In this document: positions 44,520-59,250 of the stretch, piece after piece
Layout: every line of letters begins with the position of its first letter
Numbering within the stretch: the stretch's first letter is position 1
NCBI GenBank assembly: GCA_963576475.1
Contig: OY754968.1
Span: 19,194,234-19,258,233, forward strand
DNA: 64,000 bases
From: Molanna angustata
Taxonomy: Eukaryota > Arthropoda > Insecta > Trichoptera > Molannidae
Direction of reading: 5' to 3'
Position numbers and translations under genes: made by a program
The notes under the pieces: model-generated
What the model was told of the DNA's origin: nothing
The model's database searches: none
What the model saw: only the letters and a program-made list of their open reading frames with translations

Positions 44520-44965
44520 AAACCTTCAGAATGGTCGATTACACATCGTATGCCTCCCAAACAGCGGATCAATTTTCGACCTGTCCGCGTCGTGTCGTCG
44601 AAACCTGATCGAAATTAGAAAACCGACGTCGCTCGTTATACCTATGGACCAAATGAGACAATGGATATTCATCTCGCATAGCAGGCGATAATGCGCTGGT
44701 GAGGTGTTTAACAAAATGGTAGATTATACACGTCCAGCCCCCCGACATATTACACATTACCTCGAATCTATTCTGTATTCATGACATCGACCGTTTCCAA
44801 TGAAATATGCCGATCGAGCCACCACAGCACCGATTAAAACCGTAAAAAAGTGCCAAATCAAGTACCGCAACGTACAACGGCTGTCGATCACCAGAAAATT
44901 GATATAACAGTTTGTATGAGGAGTGTAAACTGGATCTATATCCGGTATTAACATTAATTATGACT
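44520..44965. other. GC-balanced island, unclassified
   Basis: CGACCTGTCCGCGTCGTGTC, CGATCGAGCCACCACAGCAC and CAACGTACAACGGCTGTCG mark a balanced region. Several overlapping minus frames of 62-85 codons are present without recognised motifs. Possible conserved non-coding DNA. Confidence 0.35.
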
Positions 44966-45160
44966 ACATACTCGTAATAATTTAATACATGAAGACCTGA
45001 ATATGAAATATTGGTAAAAATATTACGAAAAACCATTATCCTTCAAGTAAATTGCACTATAAATATCGACTGGTATGAATATTGTTGACGCGATACAAAG
45101 ACTTGTATAGATTCGTAAGCATGATTATTTTTCCCGCAATAAGCGTTTTTTTTAATTAAT

Positions 45161-45326
45161 GAATATGTCTTTATAGCACATATACATCCTCAAACATTAC
45201 CTAAATTAAGCATAGTAAATAAATAAATAAAAAATTGTGCTGTAGAACGAAATCGGCCGTGGTAGGATTCGAACTCGCGACCACTGGACTACAAACCAAG
45301 CACGCTAGTTGCTCTGCCATCACCAA
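45161..45326 (-). mobile_element. tRNA-derived SINE, family D
   Basis: Minus strand: GATGGCAGAGCAACTAGCG, a GTCGCGAGTTCGAATCCTAC B box, CGATTTCGTTCTACAGCAC and a body ending AAGACATATTC. Same order as 51170. Confidence 0.75.
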
Positions 45327-46665
45327 TCTAATTTATATTAATATTACATGAAAAATGAAATACATTTTGTGACGCACATATTCAAGTTGTGAAATCATTA
45401 AAATGTGCGTTGTATTAAATTGGTTGTAGCTTTGTTGAATTCACATAAAAATATTAAAATTATATTTTTTTTTTATTTTGAAGTAACATAATATTATTAA
45501 AATTATATATAATGTCGACTGATTATACAGTGCATAAACAAGATGCACTTCTTGGTTGAAGATCCATTGACAGTGATATAAAAAAAATAACCGCAGTGGT
45601 CAAAATGCAAATCGCTTTGATGATAGTCAGCCTCGTAAAATATATATGTAAATAACAAGTGATTTAATTTATCTCGAGAAGATCGAGTTCTCAGAGAATC
45701 GTATTAAAATATCAATATGTATAAGAAAATAGAATAAATAATGCATTTTATATAAAGTTCTTAATATTTAGGTAAATAGCATACATTAATATAGTGTATT
45801 CAATTTCATTGTGATATTGATAATATTTTTTCTACATTAACATAAATTTGAAGTTGAATCCACATAAACTAAATTAATTAGTAGTTACAGTGATTAAATA
45901 TTGATAGATATACCTATTACAATAAAATGGATATTATCATAAACAGTGAAACTATCAAAAGTATCACATGCGCAGCGCCAATATAGTTTTTTGGCACCAA
46001 GACTTTGTAATAAAATAATGATGGATATTGAACAAAACATATCGCATGATGGGAAAAATTTCAAAGACCTCGTTACTCGTTGACTGAAGCAGATTGGTAG
46101 AGAAGGATCTGCCTCGGTACTCTTAGATTTTTAGAGATAGAGGTTTTAGAGTTTTTTATCCTGGTTGTCGATGTTTTAAGTGAATGGAGTATGTAAAAAA
46201 AAAGAAAACAAACCATATGATCGCAGAGTAGCCATAGTAATTCAAAACTAGTAAGAACTGCCTCAGAACAGACCTTGTCTAGCGAGGCAGTAAAATTTCT
46301 AAATGCATGGAAAAAAAATAATAATTGTGTAATTGTAATTAGGTATAAAGTAAAAAGATTTTTTTTTTCCTTTGTAATAATATTTATACTGTTGGAAATG
46401 TACTATTCATTCATTCATTCATTAATTCATATTACTGTTTATGTAAATTCTATTAAACCCTATAATGACATTAAAATTTGATTTTAAAATAAAGCAACCT
46501 GAAGTTATGAAGATATTAATATATATTATTAAGCTTTTAACTGAAATTGTTTGCCAATATGAACTATAAAAGAGTAATGAAATTCAATATTTTATGGATG
46601 AAATCCGATGATCTAATTCGTAATAAAGTCTCAGGTAGTATAAGTATACCTAATAGATTTCTGCA
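45327..46665. other. AT-rich stretch, nothing recognised
   Basis: No supported gene. A TTCATTCATTCATTC run lies near 46406-46422. Confidence 0.4.
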
Positions 46666-47030
46666 AGATTAAAGATAATGTTTGGTCGGCATCCTTACCA
46701 AGCAGTTTGTTGTTATCTTGGTCAATATTCACTGCTCACTGCTCACCCCGACTCCGATGAAACATGATATCTTCACAAATTACCCCAAATAACAATATTT
46801 ATAAAGATGTTGCCCAACCGGCAATTTTATACAACACCTTAAAGTGGCAAGCTACATTAATTTGGGTGTTGTTCCATTACATGTTTTTTTTGTTCCATTC
46901 GAACCCTTTATGAATTGCTCGCCGCCAAAGAAGAAGGGGGTTATATTATTAAGGGGAAGGGGAAGACCGCTAGATGTAGGGAGGGAAGGAGGGGAGTTTA
47001 TTATCTAGGGAGACAGAGAAAAAAAATGTC
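46666..47030. other. Moderately balanced island
   Basis: CACTGCTCACCCCGACTCCG, TTGCCCAACCGGCAATTTTA (a TTGCC/GGCAA hairpin) and purine-rich GGGAAGGAGGGGAG. No recognisable ORF. Confidence 0.3.
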
Positions 47031-48839
47031 ATTTGTTCTATAGGAATTGAATCGTTTTGCAATTTGCGCGTGGCAACCACAACAACATTTAAAATAATAG
47101 ACTATATATAATTATTTTTGTCTAATTTAACAACACAGGCAGGTAATTGCTTCGGGTGTGGAACGGAAAGGAATTAGGAGACAAAAAATTGATTCAAATG
47201 TTGATAGCACCTAATGTAGATTGTAGAAACATTATATCAACGGTCATGTCTAATTGATAAAAAAGCTCAACATAATATTTCTGGAACCCCAGAAGGACCA
47301 ACATGCAGGTATGAAGCAATATTCATTTCAAAATATACCTACAATTTGAAAACATAAACCATCAAAATAAATATATATTAAAATAGCGTATATTGAAAAA
47401 CGTGAGTAAATGTTGAACGCAATACTTATCGAATATCTTTGTGAATAGGTAACGATATTCCGCTTTATATTCATAAAAAAAACTCACACATGAATCTAGT
47501 CACTTTAACTTTTTGGTTGATTTCTTGAAAAAAAAATTACTATAAAATTCAATGAATATAAAGAGTAACGTTTGAATTTGTTACTTTTAAAACAGAAAAC
47601 GGTTTTGGCAATATTGAATATGTGTTTGGTATTTCTGTTCCAAGGTTTCATCGCAATTCATGGGTCTAAAACTTCTTTTTATTTTAAGGAAAAACTTAGA
47701 TATGTAGGTATAATATTTTTTTCATAGAAGTTTTTTAGAATTGTCTATATTTTTCAACAACTACTTCAGTGGTCACCCACCTTCATCGTCATTCCATCTG
47801 ACACCAATCGTCTAATTCATAAAACCACCATCTGATGCGGTGTCTTTAATTTGTTGATTTTTTTATAAAATTTTATTAACCCGAGTATCAGATTATACAT
47901 AAAAAAAAACACGAAAAAGTAACAAAACTTATTCATAAATATATGTTAATTAATTAAGAAGTTATTGACATGATTAATCATTACAAATATGAATGTATAA
48001 GTAGGGATACTAAAATAAAAAAATCGCGTTATTTCGACTCGAGATTAACAATTTTACCAATGTGACCAGAAAATTAAAAAAGAATATGATAAAATAAAGA
48101 AATCAACATACATTATTTAAGGCGTTGCAATCCGTAAATGTAAAACATTTAGAAAAGGCTAAAAAAAAACAGAAGACTAAAAAATATATTCAATTATTTT
48201 TTACGAAATTCTCACTTTTCTAATATGGGAACTAGAAACACTAGACAGTAGGCACTTGATATGAAATTGACATTCGCAAAAGAAAGTATAGAAAAATAAT
48301 ATATTTTTCAAAAACCTGCATTAGAAACTATATATAGATGCTGGAGAAGTGTTTTTTTTCTAGCGATAATGTTTCTCTTTTTTATCTGTTTGTGCTTAGT
48401 TGTATCTTTTATAGTAATGATTTCTTTTTTGTTTTCTTTTGTTAATATCTTTCACTATTTTTCTTTGTTGTAATCTTAGTTTCTTTTTATATAGATTCTT
48501 TTTTAGATTTTCATTTTCTTATAAACTTGTACGCCAACTTTTAATGCAGGATGTGTCCACTTGTAATTGGCTGACCAGTTTTGTAATAGCTTGCCCTTAT
48601 TTGATGGAACAACGATGTACCTACTTGTTAACTGTAAGCGGTCCTTTAAAAAATAAGTAATAAATTAATGTTTGGACTTGAATGTGTGGAGTTCAGTTTT
48701 CCGGAACTCTGTAGAAACGAGTGATGTTATAATCGTTATTTGGCAATTTTTTTTGTGAGTAAGAAATAAATGTGCTCTATAAATATATACCTATAATCAT
48801 TATTTACGCATGCAAATGAATAAATAATTGTAAATATTT
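47031..48839. other. AT-rich stretch, nothing recognised
   Basis: T- and A-runs; no gene or TE termini recognised. Confidence 0.4.
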
Positions 48840-49215
48840 CCACGGATTAGTTTTGGTTCTGTCGACGAGGCGAGTTGGTGTGTTTTGATCTGAGAGAGTC
48901 TGCGTCTCATGAGTCTTGTGTCGGCTAGCTGGCGGGTGTGGTAGGTGTACCAGCTAATTGTAGGGGCGGCGAGAAGATTACAGGGCGCTGCTAACAACAC
49001 GACACGCCGCCACAGCCCAAATACATATTACTTATTATACTTCATTTTAATCATTCTCTCTGACCGATCTATCCGGTGTCAATTTGGTATTAATGTCCCA
49101 TAAATTGTTTTCGAACTCGTTTTTTTTTTGTTTTTTTTTTTTTTGTTTGCTGCTGCGAGAGTGTGTGTGTGTGTGAACGATCACAGCGAGATTCGGGTCG
49201 ATTTTAATACACGAT
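48840..49215. other. GC-balanced island plus poly-T and GT runs
   Basis: CGACGAGGCGAGTTGGTGTG and GGGGCGGCGAGAAGATTACA are followed by long T runs (49127-49144) and a short (GT)n at about 49160-49174. No ORF function recognised. Confidence 0.35.
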
Positions 49216-49404
49216 TTGGAATTACATCGTGGGATTAGTATAGGTATGATTCCTATTTCTTCAACACTATCAGTGGGGAATGTTCCAAAAGAACCGATTA
49301 CTCATACCTACGTTACCTCGTTTTGACAAATAATTTGTTTTGTTTTTATATGTTTTTCGAAAATCTTGTACCTACGTAGCAATGATTAGTTGTGCATCAT
49401 CTAA

Positions 49405-49619
49405 TAATAATAATAAAAATAAACACTTCTTTGCACCCTGCGCAAGTAGAGAGTTTTTTGCCGTATGGCAATTTCATCCAACTATACTGTGTTTCCAGAC
49501 CAGCGAAGTAATATTTTCGTGAGAAATAAATTTAAATATATTTCTCCCCTGTTGGGGATCGAACCTGGGACGCCTGCACAGAAGCAGAACGGCTTACCAA
49601 CTGTACCACGGCGGTCGGT
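49405..49619 (-). mobile_element. tRNA-derived SINE, family C
   Basis: Inverse of 42147-42362: GGTTCGATCCCCAACAGGGG B box on the minus strand, GACCGACCGCCGTGGTACAG head, and 3' stem-loop ATTGCC-ATAC-GGCAA followed by GCGCAGGGTGCAAAG and an ATT-rich tail. Confidence 0.85.
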
Positions 49620-49744
49620 CCCTTAGGCACTAGTTTCTAAAGGATAAGTTATACCTACGCATTTAAAAAATGACAGTAAAAATGTATTGATTGACACCGT
49701 TTATTCGTTTATTAAATTTAAGATATGTATTAAACACATAAAAC

Positions 49745-49858
49745 ACGGGGAGCACGGAAGGAACCTCCACGCGGTGCCCCCTGGTAACAGAAATTCTCTG
49801 GCCAATCCTTCCACCACAGCAACGCAACAATGCGTTGCTGACACGAAAGAAGAAGAAG
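49745..49858 (+). mobile_element. Short retroposon with 12-bp TSD and GAA tail
   Basis: AACACATAAAAC at 49733-49744 and 49859-49870 bracket a 114-bp insert. It contains CCACGCGGTGCCCCCTGG and a perfect hairpin, CAGCAACGCA, loop ACAA, TGCGTTGCTG. It ends in a GAAGAAGAAG tail. Probably a 5'-truncated RTE-type LINE end or a SINE using it. Confidence 0.8.
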
Positions 49859-50912
49859 AACACATAAAACTATAAATCTAAATTTCTTCGTTGTACCAAC
49901 CTAATAAGAGTAATTAAAAAACGACTTGAGAGATCACGCAGTACGCAAATCGTCCACTTCTTCCACGAAACATGTCATGATAGGTATTTATGTATACATA
50001 CATTTTACAGAAAAATAACTTGCAAGAATAAAATCATGATACGATCTAGTTTATAATACTAAGGCTGGGTGGTTAGTGGTTGCTGCAACAAAAGTATCGG
50101 TAATAGTATAGTTAAAATACTTTGATTTCAAAATTTCGTCGTTTAATGGAATTAGACTTCAACGAAACAACCAAAAGTATTGAACAATTTTATGAAATCA
50201 AAGTATTTCAACTATACGGCCTCGCTCACATTGGATGCGTTTTCGTACGAATTTCGCTCGTGCGTAAACGTACGTAAATGCACGGACGATCCCGATACTT
50301 GATGTACTATGAGAGTGCTCACACTGGATGCGAGTTGGTCGTACGTGATCGTACGTAGTCGTACTGTGGTCGTACGTATACGCACGAATTGTTACGACGT
50401 CTGAGTTCGCTCATGGACATGCTCACATTGGATACGTTTACGTACGAAATTCAGTAGTCCGAATACGTACGAAAACGTAGAAAACGCACGAATAATCCCG
50501 TTTCTTTGAGCACTATGAGAGTGCTCACACTGGGTGCGAGTTAGTCGTACGTTGACGTGCGTATAGTTCCGACATACGAATTCGATCCAAACTTGTTTGG
50601 ATATTTTGCTCCGTTCGTACTTTGATTACACATAAATGGATACAGAAAATTTTGTTTTTGGACACAAATGTTTATGAGATTTCTGATTACGTTATGCAAT
50701 TTGATCCGAATCCAAATAACTAAATATTTTTTTATGACTTGGTATTTTTATCTTTGTAAACTGTTATTTTAAATTTCTCTTCATGTGATGTTACCTGTTT
50801 TTTATAATTTGCTTGCCCCAAGGTTTTGTGATGTTTTGTGCTATGTGAAGAGAATACATATGTTATTATAAAATGTTATAAACAAGATAATTTTGTCTAT
50901 ATATATTACAAT

Positions 50913-51150
50913 TGTCGGCCTTCGTTGCTCAGTTGGTTGGGTATCTGACTGCTGATCCAAAGGTCCCGGGTTCGATTCCCGGTGGAGGCACAGTTTTTAA
51001 TTGTGTTTTCAGTCTGGATCTGTGAGACGACTAATATCGTAAGTCTCTAGAATGTGGCAACTTGTTATTGGGTGCGTGTTAAATAAATATTTGACATAGT
51101 ATCTGTTAGTTGTCCGAGAAGAAATATTAAATAAATGAATAAATAAATAA
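50913..51150 (+). mobile_element. tRNA-derived SINE, family B (best copy)
   Basis: The complete tRNA-like head reads GTCGGCCTTCGTTGCTCAG, TTGGTTGGGTATCTGACTGC, CGGGTTCGATTCCCGGTGG. The family body follows (CTGGATCTGTGAGACGACTA, TGTGGCAACTTGTTATTGGG, GTCCGAGAAGAAAT), then an AAATAAATGAATAAAT tail. Confidence 0.9.
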
Positions 51151-51169
51151 ATGGGAATAAAATTAGATG

Positions 51170-51345
51170 GGTCGATGGCAGAGCGATTAGCTCGCTGGGC
51201 TAGTAATTCAGTGGTCGCGAGTTCGAATCCTACCTCAACCGATTTCGTTCACCTATAGCACAAGCATTTATTTTCTTATTTTAGGGAACGTAGGAAGATG
51301 TATATGTACTTGTTTAACAAGGACATATTCATTTTTATCTAAAAA
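51170..51345 (+). mobile_element. tRNA-derived SINE, family D (best copy)
   Basis: The head GTCGATGGCAGAGCGATTAG, CTCGCTGGGCTAG and B box GCGAGTTCGAATCCTACCTC, then TATAGCACAAGCATTTAT, GGGAACGTAGGAAGATG, AACAAGGACATATTC. Sits 20 bp after a family B SINE, inside the inner TIR element. Confidence 0.85.
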
Positions 51346-51734
51346 AAAAATAATTGGCTAACCCACAGAGAGGCTGTGCCTTGTGTGATAGTTTTGTATG
51401 CACGGTAGCTTTGTTGTGATTGATATTATGTTTATGTGTATTGTTTGTTATCCGTGTACCAAATCTTAAATACATAAAATTGTATGACCAGCATCGTACG
51501 TCGACGTACGATCAAATTCGTATAAAAAATCGGAGAAAGCCGTATCTAGTGCGCGCACTCGACCAGTATCGTACGTATACGTACGATGCGAATTCGTATC
51601 CAATGTGAGCAAGCCAGTGCGCGCACTCGATTCGTACGACCAGCATCGTACGTTTACGTACGACCAAATTCGTATCCAATGTGAGCGGGCCCTACTTTTA
51701 CTTTGATCTTTGTTCGAGAAACACAGCCTAAGAC

Positions 51735-52814
51735 CGCATCTGTGAATGTAAGACCAAGACCAAGAACAGCATTAGGTGCAACGAATGAGCCATGATTTTA
51801 ATTTATTCAATTAGTATTATAACAATTTAAAATAAAATAGAATAGGTACAATTATCTTCTACATTAAGAATAATGTGTTAAACAACAGACTGTTTAAAGA
51901 GATAAATAAATCTACATCATAAAAGTTGTAGTGGGTTTATTATATTATGGTGGGTGGTATTTGAATCTCATTTGAGTATAATGGAAGGGGCGGTGACAGT
52001 TTCTTGTATCTACTTCCGAAGATTCCAAGTGTGCTTCTACATAACGTCTACTGGATCCTTTGTTTCTTACATATTCCATCTACCATTTGCCCATATATCT
52101 ACCTACCATAAAAATATATTTCATTGGAAACGCGTCTATTGTTTTCATACAATACAGTGAGCTGTCACGGACAAATGATGATGATAATTATAAATATTGA
52201 CTTATTGTTCAATAAATGATTATTGATTTAAATATTGAATTATTACCTACTTTTAAGTATTACTTTGGAATATAATATCTAGTATTTATATTCAAAGTAT
52301 CTACTATAAAAGAGAGTGTATTCATTGAAGATGGTTTTAACACAGTATTTCGTTTATTATTTTTCCTTTATTATACCTATATCTACCTTTTATAATAGGT
52401 ATTTTGGTTACGTCTTTAGTTGCTAAGATTTTAAATTAATTGAAATATCAGTCATCCAGCGACCATCTTCCGAGTATCTTACGATCTAATTTGCTATGGA
52501 TTTTCGCCAAGGAATTGTCCGCTGAGAAGATAAAGGCAAATTGAGTCAATAAAAATATATTTGTTCCGCACCGTTCAATGATACAATCAATATGATTCCA
52601 ATGAAACTATTACTACCAATCAATGAAGTCTTTAAGATATTTACTGAAAGAATCAATTAAGAAATCAAACCTCTACGCATGTCAGGAGATAGGTACACTG
52701 TATTTTCAAATTCAATGTGTCGCAATCATCGTAAGGCAAGAATTTGACTTAGTCAAATTATTTTGAATTAGTACTTTGTGATTCAGACGTCAAAATAATA
52801 TGTCTTTCTGAGTA
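51735..52814. other. AT-rich stretch, nothing recognised
   Basis: A small more balanced part (about 52450-52530, CCAGCGACCATCTTCCGAG) shows no repeat or ORF. The rest is AT-rich. Confidence 0.4.
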
Positions 52815-52973
52815 TATATTAATAATAATAATAATAATAAATAGTTCCTTGCACCCTGCGCAAGTGGCGAGTTTATTGCCATATGGCAATTTCTTCCAAC
52901 TAACCAGTGTTTCCAGCCAGAAATTAATTTAAATAAATTTTTTCTCTGCTGGGGATCGAACCCAGGACGCCCT
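52815..52973 (-). mobile_element. SINE family C, 5'-truncated
   Basis: The minus strand starts at the B box (GGCGTCCTGGGTTCGATCCC) and runs to ATTGCC-ATAT-GGCAAT, CTTGCGCAGGGTGCAAGG and an ATT-rich tail. The A-box half is absent. Confidence 0.8.
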
Positions 52974-53269
52974 GATGATATATTCTTTGTACAATTCTTG
53001 AATATAGATAGTATGGCGCCTACTCATAGAATTTTGAGAAAATTTAGCAGACTTCTGTACTGTAATATAAATCTACTAGTTTCAGATATTTCCACCGGTA
53101 AGTTGTTGATAAGTATATTTATCATTAGGGATTATAAATCTATCAATACCTAATGATACTAAGGACCCTAAGGTCATTTAAGGCATTAGACCTATCTTTG
53201 AATTTTTTTTTCTTTACAATTTTGATTTAAATAATTGTACAGCACAATTCCGTCTCTATTGCTGGCTGT

Positions 53270-53565
53270 GCTCTAATAAAAAAAACTTTGTGTGTTATTT
53301 TACCTGGGGGCAAGTACTGTCGAACGGTGGAATCAAAATCCTCACGATAACCCATGAATGGAGTTCTATGATATCTTAAGTTATTAAAGTACCTAAATCC
53401 ATCCGATAATTATATCCATGATATGGGTTATCATGAGGGTTTTGACTCCAACATTTGACGGGACTTACCCCCCTGTTGTATTTTCGATAAGCCGGCTCTT
53501 ATGGAACACCCGAAAAGAGTGGAAGCACTTTTCAAAGTCGATGCCTCACAGCAGATACCAATATT
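53270..53565 (-). mobile_element. SINE-like family A fragment, interrupted by a MITE
   Basis: The minus strand has GTGCTTCCACTCTTTTCGGG, TAAGAGCCGGCTTATCG and AAAATACAACAGG, as in 12930-13006. The match is then broken by the element at 53306-53471. Confidence 0.55.
53306..53471. mobile_element. MITE with about 50-bp terminal inverted repeats
   Basis: The left end GGGGGCAAGTACTGTCGAAC and the inverted right end GGGGTAAGTCCCGTCAAATG continue as matching arms to ATAACCCAT. CCT adjoins both ends as a possible 3-bp TSD. No ORF. Confidence 0.7.
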
Positions 53566-54044
53566 AATCTTATAAAACATAGAAAGAAGATCAACATTTA
53601 CTTAACTGTCGATTTGAAAAAGATAATTATACTAGACAAATTTTAGTATAATGATATTTTAATAACTGGAGAAACAGCTAGTTGTAGGTATTCAGATTTG
53701 TGAGACTAGCTGAAGGCGTGTTAAACACAAGACCTATTATTTTAATATAAAAAATACATAATATATCATTTACTGTTATTAAATACACTTAGATAGGTAG
53801 GTACTCATATTTATTATTAAAATAATATTTGTGAATTTTGTTAATTATTCACGTGATATTGCATCTTTCATATGTCAGGTTAGTAGCGAATTGGTTCAAA
53901 TTTTATTTCATGTTGTGCTCATCGTTCATTCACAACATACTCGTACAATAGTCTGTTGCATGATATTTCTAGTAATTATATATATTTTAATTTCATCCGT
54001 TATTTTACATGTTTTAATGGCATGCGTCAAAGTAGATACCTATT
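53566..54044. other. AT-rich stretch, nothing recognised
   Basis: The 79-codon hydrophobic frame at 53831-54070 is AT-driven. No gene supported. Confidence 0.4.
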
Positions 54045-54690
54045 TAAGTAAAGTTTATTTATTTATTTGACAAAGAGAATGCCATGCCTTTACAGGAAAA
54101 CCTAAACTGGCATGGCATGAAAAAGAACAACAAACATAATCACAAAATAATACATAATAACAATTTAAAAAATACAGTTTATGCAATACATAATTCAATT
54201 TAAAAATAAAACATTATGAAATTCAGAAATTTGTTTTCACTGATATTGAAGACGTCAACTTCGCTCGACATAATGTTGAACATTGAGAAGGCTTTGTGTA
54301 TTGGAGACACTAGTGTCTACAATCCGCATTTACCATTCCGCATTCTGCTTCCGGTTGGCTCTCTGATTGGTTGAGATCTCGTAGTATGGAGTCAAATGAG
54401 CTGTGAAATTTTATATTAAATACGAAAAATTAAATAAAAAATGTAAATTTAATTGATAATAATTTATAATTCAATTTATAAAGCAACTCGCTCACGCGAG
54501 TCGCTATTATTAATATGCACAAACTTAAACCTAACCTAAGAATGCAGAAAAGAAGAGCTGGGACTAGACGCTACTTTGGAGACTTGGCTAGTAAATTTGT
54601 CCGACTGTATGGCTGCAGAAACAACGCGTGATTTATTCCTCTGATGTAATTAATGGGAGCATGTATGCCTATTTCACAAAGTAAATTAGG
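54045..54690 (-). pseudogene. Probable Jockey/CR1-like LINE 3' end, decayed
   Basis: A TTTATTTATTTATTTG run at about 54053 is the inverted tail. ATGCCATGCC (54082) pairs with GGCATGGCAT (54110). GCAACTCGC-TCAC-GCGAGTCGC forms a hairpin at 54483-54504. Upstream on the minus strand, INYIRGINHALFLQPYSRTN is followed by LLAKSPK and a stop, resembling the Y-R-T-N-x-x-x-x-S-P motif near the C-terminus of Jockey/CR1 polymerases (compare YCRTNYAQNNYVNRCL in the LINE at 56316). Assignment is tentative. Confidence 0.45.
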
Positions 54691-55539
54691 ATTAAATACT
54701 AACCCATTTACATTTTTTAAGTTGCATTAAGGTGCTTAATTTATAACCTATCATAACATTTCATCATTATTTTGTAAAATGCTATAAAAATATAAATATT
54801 TCTCAAATTTGTTATTACCTACCATGCACTCATTTATCCTTTTATGTATTATCAATTTAACATTAAATTTTGTTGAACGCCCCTGGGTTAAAAATTACAA
54901 CTGAACCAATTTTTCATGACAAGTGGTTCATGACTAAAGTATACCAGGAAAATGTACCAATATTTTTTTTGTTTATTTAACTTTCTCTCTGTCTCATTTG
55001 TGTCAACTCAGTGTGACATTTTTTAGTAACTATTGTTTGTATTAACTATTAACATTGTAACAATTTTGAATTTGTAACGGTAACCAAACTCATTCGCTAC
55101 AATATAATTACTATGACTACATACATACCTAAGTCAAAAATTATTTTCCTCGTTTTGAGTAAAATATTCAGTTTATGTAAGTCAAATACCTACCCATGAT
55201 TTTAAAATTATTTTATGTATTATTGCCAATAATTTTTCATATTAACCCATTTGGATTAAAAGTTTTTAAGTGGCTTAAAGCTTTAAATATTGATAATTGA
55301 TAATGATACATACGTACATATTAATTCCATACATAGGTTCCTTATTAAAAAGGAAAAACAAGAAAATAATAAAGCCTTCAAGAAGTTCTATCATAGTTAT
55401 GGTGCCTTACTATGGGTTGATTCCATTAAGTTTATTTTTTAAAAGAGATCTTAGTCATGCTTTACATTTGAAAAGATCTGAAGTCGGTGACAGCCCACGA
55501 GTGAGAATCTTTTATTCACATTCGTCTATTGTTCTTTTT
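54691..55539. other. AT-rich stretch, nothing recognised
   Basis: No supported gene. Mostly A/T runs and short chance frames. Confidence 0.4.

Positions 55540-59250
<3,711 letters not shown>

Larger units (their letters stand above)
50219..51690. mobile_element. Inner TIR element with CGTACG-rich subterminal repeats
   Basis: The ends GGCCTCGCTCACATTGGATG (left) and GGGCCCGCTCACATTGGATA (right, inverted) match. TAC adjoins both ends, suggesting a 3-bp TSD. Many CGTACG motifs in varied spacing fill 50240-50570 and 51490-51670, typical of subterminal transposase-binding repeats. No transposase remains. Two SINEs (50913, 51170) inserted inside. Confidence 0.7.
50061..51731. mobile_element. Outer foldback/TIR element hosting a nested transposon
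   Basis: CTAAGGCTGGGTGG at about 50061 and CACAGCCTAAG ending near 51731 are inverted. Inside the left part, GTATAGTTAAAATACTTTG (50107 on) is complementary to 50194-50218. The core was interrupted by the element at 50219-51690, and its right remainder is TACTTTTACTTTGATC. Confidence 0.55.

Noticed and set aside
40241..51240. tRNA genes at the A/B-box-like sites (40241, 42147, 50913, 51170)
   Set aside because: They continue into conserved SINE bodies and tails, occur in several copies, and the acceptor stems are not complete.
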